From NCBI GenBank assembly GCA_047974375.1, contig JBKECF010000002.1:1-64000 (forward strand): 64,000 nt of DNA, read 5' to 3'. This stretch comes from JBKECF01 sp047974375 (GTDB lineage Bacteria > Bacillota > Clostridia > Lachnospirales > CAMZNU01). The notes beneath the pieces were generated by a model. It ran no database searches. It saw nothing but the letters and a program-made list of their open reading frames with translations, and was not told the origin of the DNA. Below, piece after piece: positions 16,665-26,552 of the stretch; position 1 is the first letter of the stretch, and each line of letters starts with the position of its first letter. The position numbers were made by a program, and so were the translations under genes.

Positions 16665-17975
16665 TTACATATACTTAGGCAACCACTGTCCATGAGCATC
16701 TATTAACTCGTCACATAGTTTAACAATATCATCTAAAGACAACTCTGAAGCCGTATGAGGGTCTAACATTGCCGCTTGATAAATATAATCTTTTTTCAAA
16801 GTTCTGCAAGCCTCTAATGTAAGCAATTGAACATTAACATTAGTTCTATTTAAGGCTGCTAGTTGCTCAGGCAAATCTCCTATATGCATTGGATGAATGC
16901 CCAAGGCATTAACAACGCAAGGCACTTCCACACAAGCTTTTCGTGGTAAGTTTGTAATTATACCGCTATTTAAAACATTTCCACCTATAACATATGGTTC
17001 ATTAGTTTCCATAGCTTCCATAATATGAGAAGCATATTCTTTAGAACGTTTATGATCTAGGTTTGTATCGTGAGAAAGTTCTTCTCTTTGTTTTTCCCAT
17101 TTTTCTATTTGTTCGATACACCTTCTTGGGTATTCATCTAAAGGGATATTTAGTTCTTCAATTAAATTTGGGTATTTATCCTTTATAAAATATGGATGGT
17201 ACTCAGCGTTGTGTTCACTAGATTCTGTTATATAGTAACCGAATCTTTTCATTAATTCTAAACGTACCATATCTTTATGCTTATCTTTTAAAGTGTTGGC
17301 CTTTTCTTTTACATAGGGATATAGGTCTTTTCCATTTTTATCCTTCAATTCCAAAAGCCACGCCATGTGGTTTATTCCTGCTATTTTACTTATAGTATCT
17401 TCTGCCTTTATTTCTGTAATTCCTGTTGCTTCAAAAAGATTGTCTACACATACTTGCACGCTGTGGCACAGTCCTACAGTTTTAACCCCTGTAAAACGTA
17501 ACATGCCACCTGTAAGCATTGCCATAGGGTTAGTATAATTTAAAAACCATGCATCAGGGCATACTTCTTCCATTATTTCCCCATGCGCTAACATTACTGG
17601 CATAGTACGTAATGTTCTAAAAATCCCCCCTACTCCAAGGGTATCTGCTATAGTTTGACGCAAACCATATTTTTTTGGTATTTCAAAATCTGTAATGGTA
17701 CAAGGGTCATAGCCTCCAACTTGAATTGCATTTACAACATAAGTAGCATTTTCTAAAGCTTTTCTTGGGTCTGTATAAGTGGTGATTTTAGCTCTGCCAT
17801 TATTACATTTGTTGTTTATTCCTGTAATAACTAATTCGGATTCTTTAAGTCTTTTTATATCAATATCTAAAAGTGCTATTTCACTATCTTGTAGAACTGG
17901 TGTAAGTAGAACATCACCCAAAACATTTTTTGCAAAAACTGTTGAGCCTGCTCCTATAAATGTTATTTTTGCCAT
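16665..17975 (-). CDS. melA: GH4 alpha-galactosidase (MelA-like)
   Basis: The 436-residue GH4 enzyme shows the NAD site ITFIGAGSTVFAKN (4-17), LGVGGIFRTLRTMPVM, FLNYTNPMAM (144-153), GLCHSV with the metal Cys170 and His171, and GINHMAWL. The CHSV tetrad is the form seen in alpha-galactosidases such as MelA. It cleaves alpha-galactosides like melibiose using NAD+ and Mn2+, in the cytosol. An upstream in-frame ATG would add 46 hydrophobic residues without a ribosome binding site. The start at 17975 has GGAGATAT in front and matches the family. It is divergent from an AraC regulator, and a pair of direct repeats lies between them. Confidence 0.88.
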   Translation of the reverse strand: MAKITFIGAGSTVFAKNVLGDVLLTPVLQDSEIALLDIDIKRLKESELVITGINNKCNNGRAKITTYTDPRKALENATYVVNAIQVGGYDPCTITDFEIPKKYGLRQTIADTLGVGGIFRTLRTMPVMLAHGEIMEEVCPDAWFLNYTNPMAMLTGGMLRFTGVKTVGLCHSVQVCVDNLFEATGITEIKAEDTISKIAGINHMAWLLELKDKNGKDLYPYVKEKANTLKDKHKDMVRLELMKRFGYYITESSEHNAEYHPYFIKDKYPNLIEELNIPLDEYPRRCIEQIEKWEKQREELSHDTNLDHKRSKEYASHIMEAMETNEPYVIGGNVLNSGIITNLPRKACVEVPCVVNALGIHPMHIGDLPEQLAALNRTNVNVQLLTLEACRTLKKDYIYQAAMLDPHTASELSLDDIVKLCDELIDAHGQWLPKYM

Positions 17976-18056
17976 AATATCTCCTTTACTTTTAAGAATG
18001 TTATAGTTATATTCTATTATTAATAAGTAAATTTCTCTATATAAATTTGAAACTAA

Positions 18057-18184
18057 TATATGGAAAAATGTAACATTAATTAAAATAAAAATAATAGTAC
18101 AATATAATTTCAAGCTGTTAATTAGCGTTTTTATACTATATAATTATAGTAGGGGAATTAATCTATATGGAAAAATGCAATATT
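18057..18184 (+). promoter_or_regulatory. Pair of direct-repeat operators between melA and araC
   Basis: Two 21-bp sites, 18057-18077 and 18164-18184, share TATATGGAAAAATG and differ at only two of the remaining seven bases. Their starts are 107 bp apart, about ten helical turns. One lies in the leader or promoter of melA, the other ends 10 bp before the araC start. This fits AraC-type sites for activation of melA and autoregulation. Confidence 0.65.
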
Positions 18185-18194
18185 GAGGTGATTT

Positions 18195-18986
18195 ATGTAT
18201 AGTTATACTACTGATAAAGCTAATTATGATTTTAATCTGCTAAATTTAGGCATGGAAAAATGCCATAAGGGCCATTTTTACGGTCCAGCAGTAAGAAGCT
18301 CATATTTATTTCATTATATATGTAGCGGTGAAGGCTCTTTTACCTGTTATACTACTAATAAAACTTATCATTTACAGCGAGGCAATGGGTTTTTAATTCA
18401 CCCAGATATGCTTACCTACTATGAGGCGTCTTTAGCAAACCCATGGACTTACTATTGGATTGCTTTTACAGGTAGTGACGGCGTGAATTTTATAGAGCGT
18501 ATGAATTTATCCATAGAAAATCCCATTTACCAGTTGAAAAAAAACTTAAATCATATGGAACATTTATTTAAGGAATTTATAAATGTGGAGGGAGAATGCA
18601 AAAACTTGCGTTTATTTGGCTATAGCCAAATTATTTTTTCTTACTTAATTGAAATGCTCTCTACTAAAGAAAATTATAACGCCTATGTAGAAAAAGCGAT
18701 AAATTATGTCGCTGTAAACTACCATAGAGAAATATCTGCACAAGATTTAGCAAATATAAATATGTTAAATAGAGTTTATTTTTCAAACCTTTTTAAAAAG
18801 GAAGTAGGAGTTTCTCCGAAAAAATATATTACAGATTTTAAAATAAATAAAGCTAAAGAACTCCTGTTTAATAGAGCTTTCTCTATTGGTGATGTTTCTA
18901 GATCTGTAGGCTTTAACGACCCTTTAACCTTTTCTAAAATATTTAAAAAAGAAGTTGGAGTTTCTCCACGGGATTTTAGAAGATAA
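18195..18986 (+). CDS. AraC-family regulator, probable activator of melA
   Basis: The 263-residue protein has an N-terminal cupin-type sugar-sensing domain (HYICSGEGSFTCYTTNKTYHLQRGNGFLIHPDMLTYYEAS) and a C-terminal double HTH from about residue 160 (ISAQDLANINMLNRVYFSNLFKKEVGVSPKKYITDFKINKAKELL ... SIGDVSRSVGFNDPLTFSKIFKKEVGVSPRDFRR). The Trp-Ile/Phe-x-Phe-x-Gly segment YYWIAFTG is typical of the MsmR/RafR branch. Divergence from an alpha-galactosidase gene and the two flanking repeats support control of melA. It starts at ATG behind GAGGTG. Confidence 0.85.
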   Translation: MYSYTTDKANYDFNLLNLGMEKCHKGHFYGPAVRSSYLFHYICSGEGSFTCYTTNKTYHLQRGNGFLIHPDMLTYYEASLANPWTYYWIAFTGSDGVNFIERMNLSIENPIYQLKKNLNHMEHLFKEFINVEGECKNLRLFGYSQIIFSYLIEMLSTKENYNAYVEKAINYVAVNYHREISAQDLANINMLNRVYFSNLFKKEVGVSPKKYITDFKINKAKELLFNRAFSIGDVSRSVGFNDPLTFSKIFKKEVGVSPRDFRR

Positions 18987-19028
18987 AGCCAGAGTTGTAG
19001 CGATTTTTAGTGCTACAACTCTGGCTTT
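18985..19028. terminator. Bidirectional terminator between araC and the sulfatase operon
   Basis: A perfect 17-bp stem (AAAGCCAGAGTTGTAGC and its reverse complement) with a 10-nt loop overlaps the araC stop codon. It stands between converging genes and can end transcription from both sides. Confidence 0.85.
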
Positions 19029-19095
19029 AAAACTTTGTAAATTCAAACCATAAATTCATCATCGTAATAAATATAGCTGGTTTTAAAAAAATATC

Positions 19096-20517
19096 TTAAT
19101 GTAAAACATCAAACTCCTCACAAAAAATAGAATGGAAACCCGGCCATTTATATGTATCTTCATCATGTTGAGGTGCTGGCTGTAAAATAATTTCTCCATT
19201 TTCTAAGATACTCGGGCTATAGGCTTTAATATTTTCCATAACTTCATCTTTTAATTGTTCTAAAATATTTTTATAACCAATGTCCTTCATCAAGTTACAT
19301 TTTTCATAGGGGTCATTATTTAAATCAAAAAGCAACTCTCCACCGCCTAGAGTACAGAAAATATATTTTATATTATTTTTCATAGCACAAAAAGTTGTAT
19401 TATTATAATTTCCGAAGAAGGGCCTATCATCTTTAGTATTAACTAAATCTAAAACACTTTTCCCGTCTGAACTACCGGCGTATTTTTCTAGCCCAGCTAT
19501 ATGTAAAATCGTAGGATACAAATCACTTAATTCAACTAAAATATTTGATTTTTTATTTTTCAAAGAACCGTCAGGAGGTCTAATTATAAAAGGCACATGG
19601 GCAGCGCCTTCTGTAAAAGTAAATTTCCCACCCATATGGTGGTCGCCCAGCATATCACCATGGTCCGATGTAAAAATTATCCAAGTGTTTTCAAAAAGCC
19701 CATCTTCCCTAAGCCTTGCAAAAAATAAACCCAATGAATAATCTATTTGACTTATACAACCATAATAAGCCCTTTTAATATTTTTAATTTGTTCTTTTGT
19801 AAACATATGCATGTTATTTAGTGCGTAAGTATTTTGCAAAAATCCCTTGGGAATATCCTCAACATTTTCTGACCAATCTCCATAAATAGGGTCAGGCATA
19901 TTTATATTCTCGTATATAGCCCAATAATTATAACATGGGTCAAAGGGTGGGTGCGGCTTTGCGAAGCTCGTCCATAGAAAAAATGGTCTTGTAGGGTCGC
20001 GGGTTTCAATGAAATCTATAGATTTATCCACTGTCCATGTTGTTAAACTTTCATTTTCATCTACCGTTGAAATAACTGGTTCTACTTCGTTCTCCCCCAC
20101 TCCGTGGTGTTTTGGTCTTTTTATGTTTCCTCTATATTCTCTGTAATAATCGAAGGGCAACACCATATGCTCAAAACCATGATGCGCCCTAGGTGGTTCA
20201 AAATGCATTTTTCCAACTGCCCTAGTTTGATAACCATTTTCTGTTAAAATCTTCGGTAAAGTTTTGCTTTGACTCATTACAGTTGAATTATTTATGTTAT
20301 TTACAACACCAGACACATATCCCTTTTTACCTGTCATTATAGTTGTACGAGATGGAACGCACACAGGACAATCAGCATAACACCTTGTAAAGCTAGCTCC
20401 TTCACTTACTAACCAATTTAAATGGGGCGTAAAAATAGAATGGTTACCTAGTTTTTGTATAGTGTCAAAACGTTGTTGGTCCGTTGTAATTAAAATAATA
20501 TTAGGTTTTTTCTTCAT
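19096..20517 (-). CDS. Cytosolic family S1 sulfatase (CVPSR type)
   Basis: The 473-residue protein starts KPNIILITTDQQR, where the metal pair is Asp-Gln as in many glycan and choline-type sulfatases. It carries the maturation motif Cys53-Val-Pro-Ser-Arg57, whose Cys becomes formylglycine. Later metal residues appear in TSDHGDMLGDHHMGGKFT. There is no signal peptide, so it works on imported oligosaccharides. The start at 20517 follows GGAGGTTATA and overlaps the upstream sulfatase stop (TAATG); a start 12 bp earlier would lie in the ribosome binding site. A Cys-type sulfatase needs an activating radical-SAM or FGE enzyme, which is not in the window. It is the last gene of the operon running from 27488. 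Position specificity is unknown. Confidence 0.88.
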   Translation of the reverse strand: MKKKPNIILITTDQQRFDTIQKLGNHSIFTPHLNWLVSEGASFTRCYADCPVCVPSRTTIMTGKKGYVSGVVNNINNSTVMSQSKTLPKILTENGYQTRAVGKMHFEPPRAHHGFEHMVLPFDYYREYRGNIKRPKHHGVGENEVEPVISTVDENESLTTWTVDKSIDFIETRDPTRPFFLWTSFAKPHPPFDPCYNYWAIYENINMPDPIYGDWSENVEDIPKGFLQNTYALNNMHMFTKEQIKNIKRAYYGCISQIDYSLGLFFARLREDGLFENTWIIFTSDHGDMLGDHHMGGKFTFTEGAAHVPFIIRPPDGSLKNKKSNILVELSDLYPTILHIAGLEKYAGSSDGKSVLDLVNTKDDRPFFGNYNNTTFCAMKNNIKYIFCTLGGGELLFDLNNDPYEKCNLMKDIGYKNILEQLKDEVMENIKAYSPSILENGEIILQPAPQHDEDTYKWPGFHSIFCEEFDVLH

Positions 20518-22043
20518 TATAACCTCCATTCCTTTATGGTATTAATTTTGCAAAAAGCATTTCTAATTAAGTCCCCTTTTCTATCCATAAAATCAGCAAA
20601 ATCATTTTTAAGTTTCAATAAAATTTCTTCATATTCTTTTTTATCTACAAGATTATTTAATTCAAACTCATCATCTTGTAAATTAAATAGCTGGTCTTCC
20701 CCTGCTCCATTAAAAACATATTTCCAATTATCTTGTCTATACATTCTTTGAGTAGCAATAACATCGAAAGCACCCATGCCTTGGGTCATAATTTCATTAG
20801 GCCAATCCTTTATATTTGTATTATGAATAAAAGGACTTAATGGGCTTCCATCACAAAAGCCATATTCATCATCTGGCACAAAGCCGGCTAAATCCAAAAT
20901 AGTAGCATAAATGTCACAAGTTGAGGCGAAAGCACTTTGTTTATAAGATTTGTATTTTTTTTCCGCCGGTTTAATTATTAAAGGAATGTTAGTTGTGTCT
21001 TGATACATACTATAGGATTTATTTTCTAAACCTCCGTGGCAACCTTGATTATCTCCATGGTCTGCAGAAAAAATTATTATAGTATCATCATATATTCCTT
21101 TTTCCTTTAAGAAATTTATTAGCCTACCAATTTGGTTATCTATGTGAGTAATACAACCATAGTAATGACGCAATGTATTTTCAAAAAATTCCCAATTACA
21201 TTCAGGACGCCTTAATAGATTGTATATCTTAGGCATATTTTTAGGATTTTCTTTAAAACTTTCTATTTCTGGAATTTTAACATTCCTATAAATATCTAGA
21301 AATTTTGTAGGTGCAAAAAAAGGTTCGTGAGGTCCCCAAAAATTCAAGGCAAAGAAAAAAGGTGAATCTTTTTTTGTAAAACCATCAATTATATTAATAG
21401 CCCTTTCCGTTAGATAATACTCAATAGTACTTTCTATAGGGGAAGTCACTTCTGCCCATGTAGAATGGTCACCTGCCCTATTCCCGCTACCTTTATTAAT
21501 CATTTTAACTTCTAAATTATTATTAATTAAATACTCTTTAAATTGAGGATAACCCCAACCACCTCCTCCGTGGCCTGGGAAGTCATCTCCTGTAAAGCCA
21601 ATATCTGTTGGCAATGTTCCGTAATTTTCATAGGCACCACTATCCATATAGCCTTTTTTTTGCTGAGCTAAAACGCTTTTGCCTTCAGCTGAATCTTTAT
21701 TTTTTCCAATACCTAAATGCCACTTACCAGTGTAACCTAATTGATACCCTAATTTTTCCAGTCTGCGGCTTAAAATATAGGGTGCGTCTTGAACTTCATG
21801 AGTACGGCTCCCTGTTTGGTAAAGATTTGTTTCCATCCCCGTTTTTGATGGATAAAACCCAGAAAAAAGGGAACTTCTAGCTGGGGAACACACAGGGCAA
21901 GTGGTGTAGGCATTATTAAATATAACACTATGTTTCGCCAATTGGTCAATATTAGGGGTTTTACAAATAGTATCTTTGTAGCAAGATAAAGTGTCAATTC
22001 TATGTTGGTCTGTAAAAATTAATAAAATATTTTTTTCTTTCAT
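20517..22043 (-). CDS. Cytosolic family S1 sulfatase (CSPAR type)
   Basis: The 508-residue protein begins KEKNILLIFTDQHRIDTL and has the formylglycine motif Cys52-Ser-Pro-Ala-Arg56, followed by SSLFSGFYPSKTG. A WGPHEPFFAP segment and FSADHGDNQGCHGGLENKS supply later metal and sulfate contacts. It has no signal peptide. A GTG at 22052 lies within the ribosome binding site AGAGGTG, so the ATG at 22043 is the better start. It is coupled to the next sulfatase by a one-base overlap and follows a GH20 gene. The two sulfatases share only the family core, so they probably remove different sulfate esters from the same imported glycan. Confidence 0.88.
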   Translation of the reverse strand: MKEKNILLIFTDQHRIDTLSCYKDTICKTPNIDQLAKHSVIFNNAYTTCPVCSPARSSLFSGFYPSKTGMETNLYQTGSRTHEVQDAPYILSRRLEKLGYQLGYTGKWHLGIGKNKDSAEGKSVLAQQKKGYMDSGAYENYGTLPTDIGFTGDDFPGHGGGGWGYPQFKEYLINNNLEVKMINKGSGNRAGDHSTWAEVTSPIESTIEYYLTERAINIIDGFTKKDSPFFFALNFWGPHEPFFAPTKFLDIYRNVKIPEIESFKENPKNMPKIYNLLRRPECNWEFFENTLRHYYGCITHIDNQIGRLINFLKEKGIYDDTIIIFSADHGDNQGCHGGLENKSYSMYQDTTNIPLIIKPAEKKYKSYKQSAFASTCDIYATILDLAGFVPDDEYGFCDGSPLSPFIHNTNIKDWPNEIMTQGMGAFDVIATQRMYRQDNWKYVFNGAGEDQLFNLQDDEFELNNLVDKKEYEEILLKLKNDFADFMDRKGDLIRNAFCKINTIKEWRL

Positions 22044-22137
22044 CTTAATCACCTCTGTTAAATCGGTAGAAATCCTACCTAGATGCTGTGTCTAATTAAA
22101 TGCTTAGTGGGGGTTCAATGCCTGATAATAGATAGAA

Positions 22138-24000
22138 TTAAGTTCTTCCTATTCTATTGGGCGTAACTATTTCAAACCACCATGGGCTAGGTATAGATAA
22201 AAAATCTTCTTCAATAGTTTTACAATCAAACCTGAGGCTTTTATACTCTAATTCTTCTATTACCTCTATTTCACCATTTAAATAACTTTCTAAATATTCG
22301 TTTACTACTTCTAGCCTTGTTATCATCCCACCTAAACGCTGGTCTTGTACTTCTAGCCCTGACATTTTATTTTCCGCTATCCATTGCTTTCTAACAGCTT
22401 TATGATACTTCTTTGTATCCTGTATAATGTCTGAAATTTGTGAAACACATAATTCCATGGTTTTTTTATCTTTATTTTTATAAGCTTCTTGCAAAGAAAT
22501 ACCAACTTCCGCTTTTTTTGAAAGGATTTTTGCGTTTAAATAAATTGTATTGTAAATATATTCCCACTTTTTATTTTTACCCAAGGCTATATTAAGTTTT
22601 TCACTTAAATTGCCATAAAAATTGTTAGTTACACCTTTTTCCACATGACTATTAAAAAGGCCGAGCAAAACATCTTGATAAAATAAATACTTACTAGGGT
22701 TAACTGAGCATCGACCAGGGGGCGGGTTGTCTGGTAAATGATTGGCAGAATCTAGTAATAAAAAATCTTCTAAAGTTGAATCACTATATAAATTAAAACG
22801 CTTTTTAAATAAATCTTGGCTAAAAGTACTATAGCACCTTTCGGCATAGTAAACTAAATTTGGTAAAATTGAAAAAGTCGCACACTCGCCGCCATCGTCC
22901 CCCCATGCTGTTAAAAAAACTTCTTCAATATTATGGTTTTCGCAAGCATTTAAAGCTTTTTCACCTACATATAGACTAAAGGTATTATCTGGAACAACCC
23001 CTCGCCAACGCCAAGCACCACCTGCAAAAATCGTTTTATTAGGTAATTTTTTATGCTGAGAAATTATGTTATTATAATGTGCTTCATCTTTGTTATAGTA
23101 ATCCCAATAAATAACTTCTATATCTTTAGGTAATGTTATTTTTTCCAAGTCGCAATTTTCATCATAATCACCGGTAGGACTAAGAAGCCTGAAGAACATA
23201 TCGCTCCACATCATAGGTTTCATATTGTATTTTTTGCAAATTTCAACCACCTTATTTAAATGGTCAATCATTATTTTTATTCTATCTACATATCCATGTT
23301 TTTGTAAGTACTTGCCAAGGCCTAAATTATGAGCCTCATCCATTCCAATATTTATGCGTCTGCTAATAAAATTATTTGATGCGTGTTTTATCATTGCCTC
23401 AATAAATTTATAAGTTTTTTCCTCCCCTACCAATAGAATATTGTCGCAATCTATTATGTCATTAAAAGCCTTCCATCTAAAACTAGCCGCTAAATGTGCC
23501 AGCGTTTGAATACAAGGAATTATCTCCATGCCTAGTTCTTGGCTATATTCCATAATCTCATTAAGTTCACTAGTTGTATAACTTCCTCGCATATATCCAA
23601 AATAGGGATACTCCTCCAATTCATATGTATCTTCTGTGTACAATTGAATAGAGTTATATCCCATTAAACATAAATACCTCATAAGTTTTTTTACAGTTTC
23701 CACTTTTAAAACGGCGTTACGAGAACAGTCAATCATGACCCCTAGACCCTTAAATTTAGGAGTTTCATTTATTACTTGAAAATTCTTATTCCTAAGGCTC
23801 TCAACCATTAATGCCAAAGCTCTTGTATATGTTTCATTACTTGAATAAAAAATAGTTATTTTATTATTTTCAAATTTAACTCTTAGACCATAATCAATTT
23901 TTTCAGAAAAAACCTCATAATTATCATCTGCCTTAAATTGTAACTCCTCTAATAATTCTTTAATTACGGCTTTTTTAATATGTTGCTCATGAAAAATCAT
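22138..24000 (-). CDS. GH20 beta-N-acetylhexosaminidase
   Basis: The 620-residue protein has an N-terminal domain (1-80), a GH20 barrel from about 83 (FKGLGVMIDCSRNAV, LCLMGYNSIQLYTEDTYE, GMEIIPCIQTLAHLAA) and the catalytic pair Asp221-Glu222 in INIGMDEAHNLGLG. GH20 enzymes remove terminal beta-GlcNAc or GalNAc by substrate-assisted catalysis. There is no signal peptide, so it is intracellular. The start at 24000 follows AGGAGG; 18 residues of upstream open frame overlap that site and are excluded. It lies between the transporter and two sulfatases, implying a sulfated N-acetylhexosamine-containing glycan such as mucin, keratan or chondroitin fragments. Which of these is not readable from sequence. 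Confidence 0.85.
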   Translation of the reverse strand: MIFHEQHIKKAVIKELLEELQFKADDNYEVFSEKIDYGLRVKFENNKITIFYSSNETYTRALALMVESLRNKNFQVINETPKFKGLGVMIDCSRNAVLKVETVKKLMRYLCLMGYNSIQLYTEDTYELEEYPYFGYMRGSYTTSELNEIMEYSQELGMEIIPCIQTLAHLAASFRWKAFNDIIDCDNILLVGEEKTYKFIEAMIKHASNNFISRRINIGMDEAHNLGLGKYLQKHGYVDRIKIMIDHLNKVVEICKKYNMKPMMWSDMFFRLLSPTGDYDENCDLEKITLPKDIEVIYWDYYNKDEAHYNNIISQHKKLPNKTIFAGGAWRWRGVVPDNTFSLYVGEKALNACENHNIEEVFLTAWGDDGGECATFSILPNLVYYAERCYSTFSQDLFKKRFNLYSDSTLEDFLLLDSANHLPDNPPPGRCSVNPSKYLFYQDVLLGLFNSHVEKGVTNNFYGNLSEKLNIALGKNKKWEYIYNTIYLNAKILSKKAEVGISLQEAYKNKDKKTMELCVSQISDIIQDTKKYHKAVRKQWIAENKMSGLEVQDQRLGGMITRLEVVNEYLESYLNGEIEVIEELEYKSLRFDCKTIEEDFLSIPSPWWFEIVTPNRIGRT

Positions 24001-24088
24001 TATTTTACCTCCTGGAAAATAGTATAGAAATAAGTGCATAAAGATAATCTTCATACACTTATTTTATAATAATTACTCTTTATGTGGA

Positions 24089-25591
24089 TTATTGTAGGTT
24101 ATTATTTTCTACATATGCATCCACTTGTTTTTGTAATTCGTTAATAATATCCTGTAGACCTGCGTTATATAATTTTTCGTTGAACTCAGCTATAGTACCT
24201 TCCACATCAGCATTGTTTCCAGTAAAAACTTGAGTGTAATATTGTTGAGAAACTGCCTTTACTGCCGCTGCTTGGTTCTTTACAGATTCACCATTAAAAG
24301 TAAATCCAAATAAAGGAGCTTCGGCTGTTTCATCGTTAAAAGTTTTAAAAGTTTCCCATTTATCTGCTGGGTCTGGATCTATTGTGTAACCTATAAAATT
24401 GTTTGCCATTGTATAAGCTGGTATAGAATAATCAGCTGCTTTATCTAACAATTTAATTGAATTGTCACCAGTTTTTTCATAGTGAATACCTTCTACACCA
24501 AAAGTCATTGTATTTTTTACAAATGGATCGGTATTAAGTAGGTTTAAAAATTCTACAGCTTTTTCCGGATTCGGTGACGTAATAGACACGGCGTGCATTG
24601 AGCCAGAGGCTGCACTTGTGTTTGCTATTGGGTCTTGCATAGGTACTACAGTTGTTCTATAACCATCAACTCTTTCCCAAATATCTTCGGCATAGGGTTG
24701 ATAACTTCCATAGTCTGCAAATCTTGTTGTTGGTTTAGTTTCTGCTGTTGATGCATCTAAAGGTAAATAACCTTTTTCATAAAATTCCCTCATTTTCAAG
24801 CAAAAGTTTAATGCAAACTCTGTTTCAAAAGGATTAATAACTTTATATACATCTCCTGTAAATGGCGTAACAGCCGGAACATTTCCGTTGGCTAATGCGT
24901 CGAAACTATTATAAAAAACAGTTTTGAAACCATTTTTATTTATACCTAAAGGGATTGTGTCTGGATCTGCCTCTTTCCCCTGTGCCAACAAGTCCCCTAG
25001 TACATCTAAATCTGATACATATTCTGGTAACTCTATTCCGCCTTTTTCTATGATTTCATTGGAGAATTTCATAACTGGAGCAATACCTAATTCTTTTTGA
25101 GTTGGCACGGAATATATTTTGCCATCAATGGTAATTGCCTTCCAAAATCTTTTGTCTATTGCCTCGTACATTTCCTTGCCTACTGTTTCTAAATATGGCG
25201 TTAAATCGTAAAAAGCTCCCTTAGATGCATTGTAAACATAGGGATTATCGCCACTAGACGTAAAACAAATGTCAAATACTTCTCCGGAATTAATCATAAG
25301 TGGTAGCTTATCATTATAATCGGCATAGGACATCATTGTAACGTCTATTGTTGCATTGATTTTTTCTAATAAATATGGATTTAATTCATCCATAATCACT
25401 TGCATATCTGCTGGCGGCTGAGACGCTATGGAATACCAAATAAGTTCCACTGGCTCATCTTTGGCTGTTGCCTCAGATGATATTCCCTCTTTAGGTGTTT
25501 CTGCTGTTTCACTAGAGCCGCAGCTTGTTATTACAGTTGAGAATACTGCTATAGCTAGTATAGTAGACATAATACGCATTTTTTTTAACAT
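24089..25591 (-). CDS. LplA-type solute-binding lipoprotein for sulfated glycan
   Basis: The 500-residue lipoprotein has a signal peptide ending VITSC (Cys about 24), a low-complexity linker and a family 1 binding fold (FTSSGDNPYVYNASKGAFYDLTPYL). A C-terminal region ends in EFNEKLYNAGLQDIINELQKQVDAYVE, as in DUF3502-containing binding proteins. It follows the LplC-type permease by 18 bp and precedes the GH20 gene, so it should capture the oligosaccharide later cut by GH20 and the sulfatases. It starts at ATG behind AGGAGG. Confidence 0.85.
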   Translation of the reverse strand: MLKKMRIMSTILAIAVFSTVITSCGSSETAETPKEGISSEATAKDEPVELIWYSIASQPPADMQVIMDELNPYLLEKINATIDVTMMSYADYNDKLPLMINSGEVFDICFTSSGDNPYVYNASKGAFYDLTPYLETVGKEMYEAIDKRFWKAITIDGKIYSVPTQKELGIAPVMKFSNEIIEKGGIELPEYVSDLDVLGDLLAQGKEADPDTIPLGINKNGFKTVFYNSFDALANGNVPAVTPFTGDVYKVINPFETEFALNFCLKMREFYEKGYLPLDASTAETKPTTRFADYGSYQPYAEDIWERVDGYRTTVVPMQDPIANTSAASGSMHAVSITSPNPEKAVEFLNLLNTDPFVKNTMTFGVEGIHYEKTGDNSIKLLDKAADYSIPAYTMANNFIGYTIDPDPADKWETFKTFNDETAEAPLFGFTFNGESVKNQAAAVKAVSQQYYTQVFTGNNADVEGTIAEFNEKLYNAGLQDIINELQKQVDAYVENNNLQ

Positions 25592-25608
25592 AATTACCTC
25601 CTGTTTAA

Positions 25609-26541
25609 TTAACCTTTTACAGCTCCAATTGTTAAGCCGCTTATAAAATATTTTTGAAAAAAAGGATAGGCACAGGCAATAGGCAAAGTTGATATAACTA
25701 CTATTGCCATCTTAGATGATTCCGTTGGCATATTGGCCACGGAGTCTAAAAAGCCGGCTCCTAATGTATCCGCATTTTGGGAAATGTATTGGACATTCCT
25801 TTCAATTTGCATTAATAAATATTGTAATGTATACAAAGATTCCTTATCTGTATACAACATAGACGGCATCCACTGATTCCAAAAATTCAATGCCAAAAAC
25901 AAACCGATAGTTGCTATACCTGGCACTGTAATTGGTAAAACTATTGCCAAAAAAGTTTTTAACTCGCTGGCGCCGTCAATTCTTGCTGATTCAATAACTT
26001 CATTGGGCACAGATGTTTTTATAAAAGTCCTAAGTATAACTATGTTAAAAGCTGTAACGGCACTAGGTATAATTAAAGCCAGTAAAGTGTTTTTCCAATC
26101 TAAAACACGAGTAATAAGCATGTAACGTGAAACCATACCACCGTTAAAAAGCATAGTAACAAGCATAGTATAAGTTAAAAACTTTTGTAATTTATATTCT
26201 TTTCTTGAAAGAACATAGGCAAAACTAGTTGTCATAATTAGCCCAAACAATGTTCCTACTACAGTAATAGTAATAGAGTTTGCAAAGGCCATAATTAATG
26301 AGCCACCCTCTTTAAATATGTACTTGTAGGCATATAGTGTCCATTCATCTGGTATAAACTTAAAACCATTGGCATTTATAGATGCCTCACTGGAAAAAGA
26401 AATTATTAATACAAAAATTATCGGAACTACACAAAGTAATGTAATAATAGAAAATAAAACTATAATCCCAATATTGGTTTTTTTATTAATTTGCAAAAAC
26501 TTATTAACTGGGTCTTCTTCTTTAACTTTTCTTTTAAACAC
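25609..26541 (-). CDS. ABC transporter permease, LplC type
   Basis: The 310-residue six-helix permease has SSEASINANGFKFIPDEWTLYAYKYIF near the N-terminus, the EAA loop IESARIDGASELKTFLAIVLP and the C-terminal PFFQKYFISGLTIGAVKG of CarB/LplC-type sugar permeases. It starts at GTG behind GGGGGTG, 11 bp after the LplB-type gene. No ATPase is encoded nearby. Confidence 0.85.
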   Translation of the reverse strand: MFKRKVKEEDPVNKFLQINKKTNIGIIVLFSIITLLCVVPIIFVLIISFSSEASINANGFKFIPDEWTLYAYKYIFKEGGSLIMAFANSITITVVGTLFGLIMTTSFAYVLSRKEYKLQKFLTYTMLVTMLFNGGMVSRYMLITRVLDWKNTLLALIIPSAVTAFNIVILRTFIKTSVPNEVIESARIDGASELKTFLAIVLPITVPGIATIGLFLALNFWNQWMPSMLYTDKESLYTLQYLLMQIERNVQYISQNADTLGAGFLDSVANMPTESSKMAIVVISTLPIACAYPFFQKYFISGLTIGAVKG

Positions 26542-26552
26542 AAATACACCCC

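Noticed and set aside
18195..18986. AraC gene as regulator of the sulfatase operon
   Set aside because: It converges on that operon across a strong terminator, while paired operator-like repeats lie on its melA side.
21608..21997. Short frames on both strands inside the CSPAR sulfatase gene
   Set aside because: They are shadows of the sulfatase; codon use and motifs support only the main frame.
22061..22105. Possible further copy of the structured repeat
   Set aside because: Only GGTAGAAAT-like and AGTGGGGG segments resemble it; similarity is too short and a simple GGTAG/CTACC hairpin explains part of it.
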